Positions 10,914 to 22,743 of a stretch of 64,000 nucleotides of DNA are shown here, piece after piece. Source of the DNA: Corella eumyota (lineage: Eukaryota; Chordata; Ascidiacea; Phlebobranchia; Corellidae). The notes below the pieces were generated by a model. It was not told where the DNA came from, searched no databases, and was given only the letters and a program-made list of their open reading frames with translations. A program made the position numbers and the translations under genes. The stretch is from assembly GCA_963082875.1 (NCBI GenBank), contig OY720100.1:6510001-6574000 (forward strand), written 5' to 3'. Position 1 is the stretch's first letter. Every line of letters begins with the position of its first letter.

Positions 10914-11312
10914 ACCTTTAAGTAAACCTTTTTTGTTTTTAGTTTTTATTTTATTAATATTTATTTATTGACAATATTTTTTATTGTTAACAGATTAAAA
11001 TTCATTTCACAAAACATTGTCAAATATATGAGCAGCTACCACTACTACTAAAATAAAAACATAATAATCTATTATTATTTTTAATTAAATCTGCAAGTTT
11101 TTGAGCTCAAAAACAAATTAAAATAATCCAAAAAATAAAAACGAATAAAAAAGGCAGGAGCTGGGTAATTGTGTTGAGTAACTGCTAATTCATGATATTA
11201 AAGAATTTTTTACAACAACAGAAATTATAAGAAAACATAGTTTATTGTCAAGTATGGCAAACTTAGGTATCCTTTAAACTATTAACCAATTTTCAAATTT
11301 TCTTGGAAAGTT
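10914..11312. other. convergent spacer between FIRRM and SNRNP70
   Basis: About 400 bp of A/T-rich sequence holding the 3' untranslated ends of two convergent genes. An AATAAA-type signal for the plus strand lies near 11050. Nothing else is recognisable. Confidence 0.5.
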
Positions 11313-14300
11313 TTAATAAGTTTCAGATTGCATTTCATCTTCATTATCAAATTCTCTCTTAAGAGACATAAACTGAATAAAAAAAAACAATTTTTTATCT
11401 AAATTCTAAACATGTAAATTAACCCTTGTAGAGTTGTGAACAGTGATAAACTATAATATGCAATGTAAAGAAAAATTTAAATCTACCTTTGATTCATTGT
11501 CGCCTGTATATTCGTTATTAAGTGGCATTCCTAATTAATAAAACAATTTTTTTTAACTTTCACTGGGTAAAAAGTAATAAATTTCTTGAATATGTATTTT
11601 AAAAATTCACTCACCCTCATTATAACCATTGTTTTCAGCTTTGTGAAAATTTTCTCCCATGCCATTGTTGGCATTAAACCCATCACCAGATCCATCATTT
11701 AACATTTGCATTTTATCTAAATAATTAATTAAAAACAGAAAAAAACTTGCTAAAAAAAATCAACCGGTTTTGAATTATATATGACATTCTACCTTCAAAG
11801 CCCGTCTGTTGAGCATCATTTCCACCAAAATGTTGTTCTTGTTTCACGAGTCCACTACTTTCGGCTTGGGCACTTGCTTCATTATCATTTGTTCCTTGTG
11901 GTGGGTTTTCGCTCTTCGCGCTACTCTTGTTGTCTCGGCGATCTCGATCGCTCCTGTCTTTGTCACGATCACGGCGGTGTTCACGATCTTTATCACGATC
12001 ACGTCTACAAATTAACAATTAAAAATTTTCTGTACAAGTTGCTTGTCTTTAGTAAGACTCTAGCAGATATGTTGTGAACAAAATTTACAAGTTTTAGTTT
12101 GGTAACTTGTACTTTACAGTTTTCAGACAAAATTAAAACCATAATGAGAAAGAAATAGATGGGACGGCAAAGTACAAGAAAAGAATTAGGTGGACCGTAA
12201 GGTATAAGAATAAGTTACCCAGTACCACAAAATCCAAGAAAGAATTTGCTGTAAAGTATGAGTACAAGTGATCCATAGATTGTAAGTCAACCCTATTTTA
12301 TTATTACCGAGATTCTCTGTGACGGTGCCGATCCCTGTCAGATCTATCCTTATCATCTTTTTTGTCACCTCGCTCACGCCTTTCATCACGTTTTCGTTTA
12401 TCTCGATCGCCCCTGTCCCGATCACGGTCACTCTTGTCACGATCACTTTTGTCACGATCACTTTTATCTCGATCACTTTTATCACGGTCACTTTTATCAC
12501 GGTCACTTCTGTCCCGAGTGCTTCTGTCACGATGTCTATCACGGTCACTTCTATCTCTTTCACGATCTCTGTTAATAAATAAATAAATTACATTATTAAA
12601 AAAAATTTGACAATTATGTTTCTTTTGATTATGGAATAGGTTTTTTTAAATTACCTGTCTCGATGAGAACTTCTCTCTGCTGATCTTCGTCTGGAAGAGC
12701 TTCTTCCACTGTCTCCTCTTCTCTCAGAATCCCTTGCATCTTTGGAGTCTCTACTATTATATAAAAAGTTTTACCAAACCACTCCTCTTTTTTAGGAACC
12801 AAATTTAAATACATGATTAGAAAAATTAGTTTTAAATTACACAATTAAATAAAATTGTAAACTTTTTGTAGAACAAAACTTTAAACAAACCTTTCCGATT
12901 CGGGATTAAGAAGATCCGCATGAGCTCGAGTTGATCCCAAGCCTCCTCCCAATCTTCTTGGCTTCCATCCTTTCACTGTTCTTCCCCGTTCAACATCCAC
13001 CAAAACTCTTCGCCCCTCGATTTTCTTTCCATCCGCACTTTTGTACGCATCTAAAACAAAACATTTTTTTAAATCATCTTGAAGAAATAAATGTTAAAAT
13101 GCTGATCTAACCTTTCTTTAGAAGGCTTACCTGTCATATACTTACTTTTTGCCTTGGTTAAAACATACCTTTTTTTATATAGCGTGTTTTGCCATGACAA
13201 AAATTTTTACCTGAATACTTACTATGTTGTTCAACTCATAACTGATTCTAATTTATATACTTTACATTACATGCTTTAATAAATAAAACAATAGGCTAGT
13301 TTATTAACAAATATAAAGTTGTCAAACCTTGCAATTTTCTAATGGCAGTTTTTATTTAAGGTCGCTTATTTGATTCATGTTGTGGCAGATTAAATTTTAA
13401 ACTTCGCCAAAAACTTCAATTTAATTTTACAATCTTGGCCTTACCAGCCAAATATTTAAATAATAAACACACACACTTTTATTTACAAAACAAATGTTAT
13501 TTAGCAGTATTGCAATATACTTTACCATCTTACCAAAATTCACAACAACTAGACCAATGAAATTTGCAACTAAACTGTTGACATGACGTTTTAACTTACT
13601 AAATGTCGCAGAAATTTTAAATTTTCGAAACAAATTTTTCAGAAAGCCCTTACCAAGCAAGGCATGGTCCTTACCAGACCATTTAAAAAATAAATAAGCA
13701 AAACAATTTAAATACCATCCAAAAAAACAAGACAATAAAGCGCCATAGTTAAATGGTTACACTGCTAACTGGACTTACTAGTAACAACTTAAGGTAAGGC
13801 AGAGCTTATACAAACCCATTCTTACCCAAAGCGTTTTCCAAATACAAACCTAATTATTCATAGGCACTTGTGTATATCGCATGTTACAAATTGACCAACT
13901 GCCGGTGTTATATATCTGTGGCAGTGCCACTGCTTAAATCAAGCTGTCTAAACAGCAATAACAGTGTGTTAACATAATATTTACAACCGGTCATTATAAA
14001 ACATGGTAAATGTTACTTTGTTAAACTTATCAAGCATTTTGTATGGTTAATAAAAAATAAAAGACATGTACAATACATATATAATCATTCCTACAGTTTC
14101 AGTTTTAAGATTAGTTTTACCAAAAAGAGCTGTTTTTTCACCCATTTTAAAATCAATAGCTTACCATAATTAAATATCTACCTGCATTAAAAATTTTTAA
14201 CGAGAGGGAATTTTTCACTGGCATAAAAACTTTTTCAAAGAACTTACTGTGCATGTCTCTTTCTTTTTCATATTCAATAAAAGCATATCCTCTTGGTTTT

Positions 14301-15497
14301 CCTGTAACGATGTTTTTCACCATAGTAACCTAAAAAAAAAAGTTGCTAGTTAATGTTAGGTGTTCATTTTTTTATTAGAGCAATTGTAATCCCTCATTTT
14401 ATACAACTACGTGACAATGTTTTGACATTAAACTAGTCACTTTTTCATTAACTTAGATGGTGAGGAATATAAGCTTAGTTTAAATGTCAGGGGTAGTGAA
14501 AAGGCCTTTCATACTATAAAAAATTGATTAAAACACTAGTATCATATAACTTAACAAAATTCTAAATTTACCTTTTTTATTCGGCCATAAGATTCAAATT
14601 CTCTCTTAAGTTTTGATTCTGTGGTGTCGTAGTTAATTCTTGACACAAACAAGGTTTTAAAAGCGTCACCGCCAGCATTTGGGTCGTTGTGAGGGTCCCA
14701 GGTGTTTACCTCGTCTTCTATTTCAGTTACTCTTTTTTCTTCTCTCTCTTTTATCTTAAAAAAAAAAACTTTGTGAATATAAATTGTTTTACAAAGTGGT
14801 AAAAATGATACTCATTAAACTCATATTTTAATATATTATATATATTGTAATAATGTTATACCTTAAATACACATATCACATGTTGTTTAAAGTAGTAGTA
14901 GGGCATGTTTATATATCTGTAAATATATAGCGTCCACAAAATAAGCTATTCACACTAAATTGTGCCCAGAAAATATATATATATATATATTATACATAAA
15001 AAAAACAAAAAGGCATAAATTTACTTTTCTTCGTTTTTTCTCAGCTTTAGTTTCTCCTCTAGTTGGAGGAGGTGTTTCGGTTGAATCTTCGAACAAGTTG
15101 ACAAGATGTCCAATCCCAGTATAAGGAGCTTTATCTCGGTCTTTTTCCCAGGTTAGCTACAACATATAAATTGGATATTAAATAATTATGTGTTTTACCG
15201 TTTATTAGTTGTTTGATGTTTTTAGACATAAATGATTGCAAAACATAGTGTAATAGCCTTGTTGTCAAATAAATTTTAAAAAAATGTCGACTTTTACTGA
15301 AATAAGAACAAGCAGACAGGCCACAATTAAATTTAATTTGATTATCTCTTATCTGGTAAAATGTCAATTAACTGACTGTTAATTGATACTTTATATATTA
15401 TAGCTTATATTTTTACCGTTTCAAGAGGAGGCTTAAATGGAATCGCATCACGAGGTGCAAACAAAGCAAGTAAACCGGATGGAAGAAACTGCGTCAT
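11313..15497 (-). CDS. SNRNP70: U1 snRNP 70 kDa protein
   Basis: Eleven minus-strand exons (15417-15497, 15025-15156, 14572-14754, 14248-14329, 12891-13050, 12655-12750, 12308-12568, 11793-12004, 11615-11716, 11487-11530, 11313-11372) give 470 aa. The protein binds stem-loop I of U1 snRNA and helps choose 5' splice sites. The conserved N-terminus [17 protein letters not shown] is followed by the region that contacts the U1 core. An RRM follows, with RNP2 LFVSRINY and RNP1 [10 protein letters not shown], and then [18 protein letters not shown] and [11 protein letters not shown]. The C-terminal half is an RS/RD-rich tail with several KSDRD repeats, typical of SR-protein-binding phosphorylated tails. 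The largest intron (13051-14247) shows no convincing coding insert. It converges on FIRRM. Confidence 0.96.
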
Positions 15498-15910
15498 TAT
15501 TAGCTTTTGATTCTATGTTTTATTTTTACTACAAAATCCTAAAAAATCTAAGTAAATAATAACACAATCCGACATTAAATAAAATTTATATATGGTAACT
15601 AACATAAATATGGATTTATTAAGTCAAATATTTCTTTTACATTTTTATTTATCTTAAAACTGCTACGGTGTTAATAATATAAAAAAATAGCAACGTACAA
15701 CGAATTTGGCACAACAACAGCAGAGACACGCACCTTTAACAGTTACGAAACAATAGAAATCGTAAAAATAAAACAGAGTTTCCAAAAAATAAAATATACA
15801 TGCATTTAAAAAAAATTATCAATTTATTTTGCTTTAACGAGGATTATTTTTTAACAATAATTTATATGGTGCTTATTTATTTACATAAATGCATTCGAAT
15901 AATATTTTTG

Positions 15911-18411
15911 TTAAATAGATTGACTTGTCGATGATTCATTACTCAATGTTTTCCTTAATCTATTTCCGAGAAGCTCTGTCTGAATTTCATCTTCCGATTT
16001 TCCGTTCGTGTTTGGCAAAAATATCCGAAAACAGATTGTATTTATAACAGTGCAAACCAACCATAACACAAACGAGTAGGCGTCAAGATTTTCCTAGAAA
16101 GATTGCATGTAATAAAAACCAAACCAAAACTTTAAAGAGCGTAATCCTATTATAAAATTACAAACCTCCAAATAAGGCCCGATAAAACCCACGAACCATG
16201 AAGTTATGTAGAAGCAAATCGAGCCCAACCCCAGAGCTGAAGGTCTTGTCGATTCTACTGTTACTTGGCCCAAAAGCGCAAAACTTGCCACAGTCGAACC
16301 TCCAGACCAACTGTCAATCAAAATATTTGTTAAACTTAAGCAAAATTAAAGTAGCTCACAATTCCGTAGCACACAAGTATTTTTTCAACGCAAAAATTTT
16401 TACGCAAAAATTTTAACCTTTTTAAAAAGCATAGTCGTATTAAAATCAGTTACAACTGTATTAAACTTACAAGGCCATAATACCAGCTGTAGCAACGATA
16501 GTTAGGTTAGGCATCACCTCTGGTGCAAAAACAGCAGTCGCCCTGCTAATTATAAACAATCCTTGAGCAAATATGATCACTATATTGGAGATCATGAGAA
16601 GCCTATATGCACCCGTTCTTTTGATAACAAACAACTAAAATATAAATAAAAAAATGATTGTATATGCGTGTACAGAATATTTTCAAATGTAGTATTTTAT
16701 AAGTAAAATAGATATGTAAATATCGTTAAGTTACCCCAACAATTGCGAAAACAAGATCCAATGCAAATATGCCAATAGTAGCAAATGTGGCATTCTCAGC
16801 AGCGATCCCAGCAGAAATAAAAATAAAGTCAGAGTAAAAAACAATATTGTTTATGCCGATCAACATCATGTTGCAGTAAATGGCCATTACGATCGCTAGC
16901 TGAGGCCTATGAATTCAATTTTAAACTAATTGTAAATTATCCACATTAAACCTAATTCGAAGGTAAATAATATTGTTAAATAAAAAGCAATAAATTTTAC
17001 TTAAAATAAACAAATAGTAATAGACGAAACCTACAAGTATTTTCGTGTACAAACAAGCGTTCCGATGCTAACGACTTCAGCTGATTTAATTTGACTTATC
17101 GTTTCGCTTAGCTCTTTTTGAATATCGTCCTAAAGTTTTATATACTTTGTTATTTTAAGTTTTTTATATATACTAAAAATATTTTGTAAATTTAATATTA
17201 AAAACAATTAAAACCTTCAAACCGCTTCGTAATCTATTTAAAGATTTCAACGCTTCATCCTTTTTCCCAGATCGAACTAAATAGAATGGTGTTTCTGGAA
17301 TCCAAATGCTCGATATAAGATAAATAAGAGACGGTACAGCTGAACCACTTGCAGCAACAGGCCATAAATCAATAGACCCAAAGACCTGGAAAGGGATAAA
17401 TTATTGCTTAACTTTATTCTTCAATTTATGATATTTGCATAAGTTTTTATTTCTTAAAATTCTATGTGTTTGATTTTTTTTAGTCCTACCTTCGGATGTC
17501 CTAATATTGATCCAGCAAGTATTCCAAACACCATCGCAACCCCAGTTAGTGATTGCCAGCCGTTTTGCCTGCTCTTGGCACTCATTTCAGCAATCGTTAT
17601 TGGTGCTAGGTCTGTAAATTTATCAATTTTAAATACAATACAGACAGGGTCGTACGTTTTTAGAATATTTAAAATAAAGCTTATATAAAAAAATTTTGTA
17701 ATTTGAAATTTACCAAACCGCATATTTAGAAAAGAATAAAAAACTTATAATTTTTTTTTAGTTTTTTACATTTTTGTTAATTTTGAATTCTTAAAAACTT
17801 ACTAAATATAATTCCACATGGCAGACCCTCAATTATTCGACCAACGATAAACGCTTCGTACGAATTGGTCAACCCCCCAACCAAAGCCACAACCAATATT
17901 CCCACTATGTTGAGAATATGACACAACTGCATGGCGTGTTTTGTCGATAAGAAATTGTTTAAGGGTTTTGAGAATACAGCTCCAAGGATAGATCCGATTA
18001 TGATAGCAGTCGTCGAGATAGTAAGTAAAGGTAACCACGCTGCTTCGCTCATTGCATTTCCATTTCGAGCCTTTAATTTAACAAAGTTAATAAACACGTT
18101 AGGATAAAAAATACAATTTTGTCTTAAAATTTTAACAATGACTTTATTGTATTAACGACTTAATTTCTAAATCTTCAAAAAAAATAATGCCTAATTTTTT
18201 ATACCGTGTATGTTGAGTTAAAAATGTCCTTGATGGCGGGCAGTACTGGGTTAAGAAAACTGTACTGATATCCAACAATTGACATCATCATCCAAGCTGT
18301 ATTAAACACAGCAAAGCTCCCAAAGCGAGAATTTACCTTTAACAAATAAGCGGAAAAATTTTATAAATAAATCAAAAAATAATTTAGTTATTTTCTTACC
18401 AGTTCTTTCAT
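15911..18411 (-). CDS. SLC2A (GLUT) family sugar transporter
   Basis: Ten exons (18400-18411, 18205-18336, 17803-18070, 17490-17611, 17215-17385, 17035-17129, 16735-16906, 16471-16634, 16166-16310, 15911-16093) join to 487 aa, the usual length for a 12-helix major facilitator of the sugar-porter type. Family landmarks are GRIIEGLPCG followed by APITIAEMS (the helix 4-5 region), WIPETPFYLVRSGKKDEA (the PESPRFLL-like end of the N half), GINNIVFYS (helix 7), IKRTGAYRLLM (a GRR-loop relative) and FLPNTNGKSEDEI (a degenerate PETKG). These motifs are more divergent than in class I GLUTs, so the substrate is not assignable. The start is a 12-nt first coding exon (MKEL). The product should sit in the plasma or an internal membrane. 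Confidence 0.88.
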
Positions 18412-19743
18412 GTTGAAGTACAATTAATCTATAACATCTACAAGACACCAAACGATAATTTCTAAAAAGATATTTAAATATTTTGTTGAAGTTTTTAAAT
18501 ATATCAAGTTTAAAAATGTATAATATTTTATATACTGTATACAGCCTATACTAAAGTCCTACAAAAAGTTTTAAATGTTGAGCCAAGAGCACAATAACAA
18601 TATTTGTGACTTGATTGCTTTGATTTTAATTTCAAGTGTTTATATATAAAAACTTTAAGAAGAAATGACAAGATTAACGATGGTAAGAAGTTTCACTTGT
18701 TTACATACTCAATGTGGATAAAATCAGGCAAGTCATTGTTGACATTGACATTGTTTACCAGAGTTTTCGAATTGCAAAACTCAGATGCGAAAATCTTGGA
18801 AAATAAATGCTGTGGTAATACGTATGATATAAGTTGTTATGAAATAAAACTTGTTATTCGTAAATAATTTTAATCTTTCGTTTTCGTGTTTATACCTGGA
18901 TTTAAAGCGACTTAAATTTAATGCAAAATATAAGTGGTTTATATTGTTTTTAAGTTTCGACTTAAGACTTGGTACTTTAGATTAAAAACGGACCGGATAA
19001 CAACAATTAAACCAAAAGTCTAATGCACTTGATCACGTTTACAGCTTAAAGTTGAGTTTGTCAATATTTGTTAAACAAATCTATGATATTAACCTGTTAA
19101 GGTTATATTTTTTTGCTGTTAAATGTTTATTAATATTTGTATATTAAAAAAATTTAAAGTCCAACATAAAGTTTGTCAAGAATGAGTGTTTTTTTAAGTG
19201 ATCAAATATTTTGCACATTTTTTATTGATATTACCTAAAAAATGGTTTTAGTTCGAAATACGTTCGGGTGTATTGTTTTAGTTTTAATCAAAAAAGGCAA
19301 AAATTATGATTCCTACTTTCATGTGAAGGAAAAACTTATTAGCGCCAAAGATGGCCAATTTGGGCAAACAAATGTATAGCAAATATTATCTATACATTGA
19401 TATGTTCTGAATGTAACTCCAGTTAATTACGTTTTTTTAAACTCTTTTATCAAGTTGTTATTAACTTTTTTTTTATATATTTACTCTTATCATTTAAATT
19501 TCATTTTATGTAATTCTACAAGAGTCTCGTTAATGTACACATTACGCAAACCATGCATATCCTGCCTGATGTCACATAAGCAAAATACCGGCTTTAATAA
19601 ATTGGATAATTTAATACAATATGTTTGTATTGTTCATATTACAATTTGTTATTAAAACTCGATGTGTAGCCAATTAGGTCGTTTTATATATGCATTTAGA
19701 GTGACCTCAAGACTTTAGAACTTAGATTGTGCTGGGTGGCATT
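18412..19743. other. divergent intergenic region
   Basis: 1.3 kb between the divergent SLC2A-like gene and the PAQR gene, presumably holding both promoters. No open frame with family support, no tRNA and no clear repeat was recognised. Confidence 0.5.
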
Positions 19744-21984
19744 ATGAAACGACCATGCTTACTAAGTATTGATGAAGTAGAGTCATTTGCTCGAAACAAA
19801 TACATTCTTACAGGATACAGACCGTATTGTCATTGGACCACAGCTGCGAAAAGGTAGGAATTCGCTTCAACGAAAATAAACAGCTGTTTTCATAAGCAAA
19901 GAATGTCTATATGTATTACATGCAGAAATTTCTAATACTAAAAATACAATAATTTCTTTTTAAAGTTTGCATGTACTACATTTAGACATTTATTTGGTTA
20001 TGGAAACAATGGTTTAAAGACAACTACCCACAAACTGGACGTGGTTATTCTAGAATAGATAGTTGCCTGAAAGTGTATTAATAGTATTAATTAATGTTCG
20101 TTTACTACATTTAAATATAATTTTACAATTTCCTAATAGATTGACTATAAAGTAAAAGCAATTTAAATAACTTAATGTTCACAGTGTATTCCAGTTAAAC
20201 AACCAGACCTTTAATTTTTGGACCCATTTTGTTGCACTTCTTTCAATGGTCAAAATATCTTACAATTTCATATGTGAAACAAACGATTTAACAAACCCAA
20301 TCAATCATCCATACTACTTGCATCTGTTTAGTAAGTTATCCATACTACCAACGTCTGTCAGGAAGTTATCTAATTCTAAATGCACCCAACAGTTAATTAT
20401 ACCATAAACAATTCATATATTCCATTTATCTGTAGATATTATTTACTAGTCTAACCGTAACCTGTTTACCTTACAATTACGCTTAAGTTTATTCATTTTA
20501 TTAAGGTTCGTGCTATGTGTTTGTTGCCAGCAGTACAGCCCACGTTTTTTCTTGTTGTTCAAAGTCTTCGTATATGTGTTGTTTTACCTGGGACCATATG
20601 GCCATTTTTCTTTATGGCGTAACTTGCAACTTTTGCTACGAGACCTACGCTTGCCCAGTGAAGTTGTACAGTTTTAAATTAGGTAATATTGTGTTATTAT
20701 GCAGGAGGGTATAGTTTTACAATAATCTATAGAAAAAACTTGGATTGTGAACTCTTACAATAGGAATCGAACCTAGGACATCTTGCGGTTGATCCAAGAA
20801 ATAAAATATTAAAAAGTTCAAACTTAAAATGCAGCACAGAAAAAAATTTTGATATCTAACAAGTACAACATATAAATATATTTAGGTCCGTTTACAATCG
20901 ACACCTGGGATAAATGTATTGCAATGGCTGCTGTCATTTTACTTGTTTACGTTGTTGCCTGTAACTACGCTATTAGAAATGGTCCATCTCACCGTAACAA
21001 CACAATCAGAAACGTACCAGCAGCAATGGGGTGTATTAGTTATAACATTTCATGTTTAATAAGGTAAACAGTCAATAAACAAAAAGACAAACAAAGCCAA
21101 ATTAAAAAATATTTTAGCAATTAATATAATTGTACAATAGATACTCTAAAGAAAGGAACGACGAAGCAGCATGTTTTTATTCAAACCCCACCTTATTTCA
21201 TTACTACCTCGCTGGGTTTGTATTTCTGGTACTTGGATTTCTTGTGTTCGGAGTAAGAATCCCCGAAGTTTTGTATCCAGGTTACTATAGTAGATATATT
21301 TCTCTTAATAGATACAAACAAGTATAATGCTATATAAAACGGCAAAGGTCTGCCTTGGCATTCTTCTCATAAATGCTATTGTCAAGTCCATAATCCCTTT
21401 CTCTTGATGGTACCAGTAATAAATTAACCTCATATTAGGCTATTTTTCCATGTTTTGTACCTGTTAAACTTGTTGAACGTGTTTCAAATAACTCAAAACC
21501 TAAACTAATAGGTGTATGGTTTTTATATGAGAATCGCTCATATCTGTAAAAGTTATTTAAGCAACGACCTATCTGTAAAAAAATGTGTATATTTTATTCA
21601 TTATTTAATAAAATGCGTTTTTAATGTATTGCAGGAAGATTTGATATAATTGGTCATTCGCACCAAATTTTCCATGTCCTTGTTTTTATATCGTTTTATT
21701 TAACAAATCGCTTCATCGTCCTATCCCTCATTGAACTAAAAGAAAGAAGAGGACAAAGGTAGATTCAATTTTTAAAAATTTTATTTTATTATAAATGAAT
21801 ATTAATCAATGTTAATGAAATTTATTTAAACAATTTTTTTAAATTTAATTTCAGTAAAAAGCCCCTTGAGGTGAATTGGAAAACGTTCGTTGCGTTTATT
21901 TTCTTTTTTCTTTTTTCTCACGTTTACTCAATTTGTTGCCACTATTACCTCAAAAGAAATTCAAAAAACTTGAAAGCAGAATAA
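19744..21984 (+). CDS. PAQR family seven-helix receptor (membrane progestin receptor-like)
   Basis: Seven exons (19744-19853, 20185-20330, 20506-20682, 20886-21063, 21141-21280, 21635-21758, 21855-21984) give 334 aa, typical for mPR-class PAQRs. Family signatures are SFARNKYILTGYRP near the N-terminus, NQTFNFWTHFVALL before helix 1, ASSTAHVFSCCS (the Ser-x3-His element) followed by WDHMAIFLYG (conserved Asp), and the C-terminal PGRFDIIGHSHQIFHVL with the two histidines of the metal site. The last exon adds a further membrane helix. Members signal from steroids or adiponectin, or act as ceramidase-like hydrolases. The ligand here is unknown. The closing GRFDIIGHSHQIFH resembles the PAQR5-9 group more than the AdipoR group. 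Confidence 0.92.
20750..20795 (-). mobile_element. small SINE/tRNA-head fragment
   Basis: On the minus strand this contains GATGTCCTAGGTTCGATTCC, a B-box context like that of the SINE family in this window. It lies in a PAQR intron and is too short and degenerate to delimit. Confidence 0.35.
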
Positions 21985-22743
21985 TTGAAAATAGAAATGT
22001 GTAAATAGGTAAATTATTATATGGGTACTTTTGTGTATGCACCATTGTTCATTGTGGCTTAAATGTATTTTCCTTATATGCAAATCTTTGATTTATTTTT
22101 AAAAGTATTTGGTTTTTGTGTAGTCGTGCAGGTAAAATAGACTTATAAGAAAATACAATCTATTTTTTCTTAAAATAAAAAAATAACTTCAACAAATATT
22201 TTAATTATTTTACAATATGACATGTTTAAAATTCTTGGTCTTTTTCTCGATACAATTTAAAGAATTTGGTGATGACGTCAATTTTACTATGTACGCCAGG
22301 GCGATAAAATTGCGATATTTCCTAATCTCTCTTGCGTTTATAACTATAAACATATACGCTGTTGTATTACATTTTAAACGGGCTCAGGTTTACGGTCCAG
22401 TTAAGACTGATAGAAGACAGACACTATACAGTTAAGTTGGTTTAGGAAAAGCGTAAACGGGTCTATAGTACGCTTGGTTACGCGAGCACAAAGTACCAGG
22501 TTGCTATTTTAGTCCAACGATTTATTCTCTTAGAAAAAAGGTTTGTTCTGTGCTTTAAATAAAAACAAGTCAATGCAAATATATACGTTGATAGTCTAGA
22601 TAGCGGTTTAAATATATAAGTTTTGCAGTAAGTTATAAAACTATGTGAACAAGCTTAAAAGAATCTAGGAAATACATTTATTAATTATCGTTTCATTTAC
22701 ATGATCAGACTGTTAATGAGTGCTAATATTGAATGTAATAACA
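21985..22743. other. spacer between PAQR gene and first SEA-EGF gene
   Basis: 760 bp holding the PAQR 3' end and the presumed promoter of the next gene. No conserved open frame or repeat was recognised. Confidence 0.5.

Noticed and set aside
12319-12586. Plus-strand frames rich in [14 protein letters not shown] opposite the U1-70K tail
   Set aside because: Antisense shadows of the RD/KSD repeats of SNRNP70 exon 7.
13427-13735. 102-codon minus-strand frame in the large SNRNP70 intron
   Set aside because: No flanking splice sites giving a frame-compatible exon and no similarity to the protein. Chance frame in AT-rich DNA.
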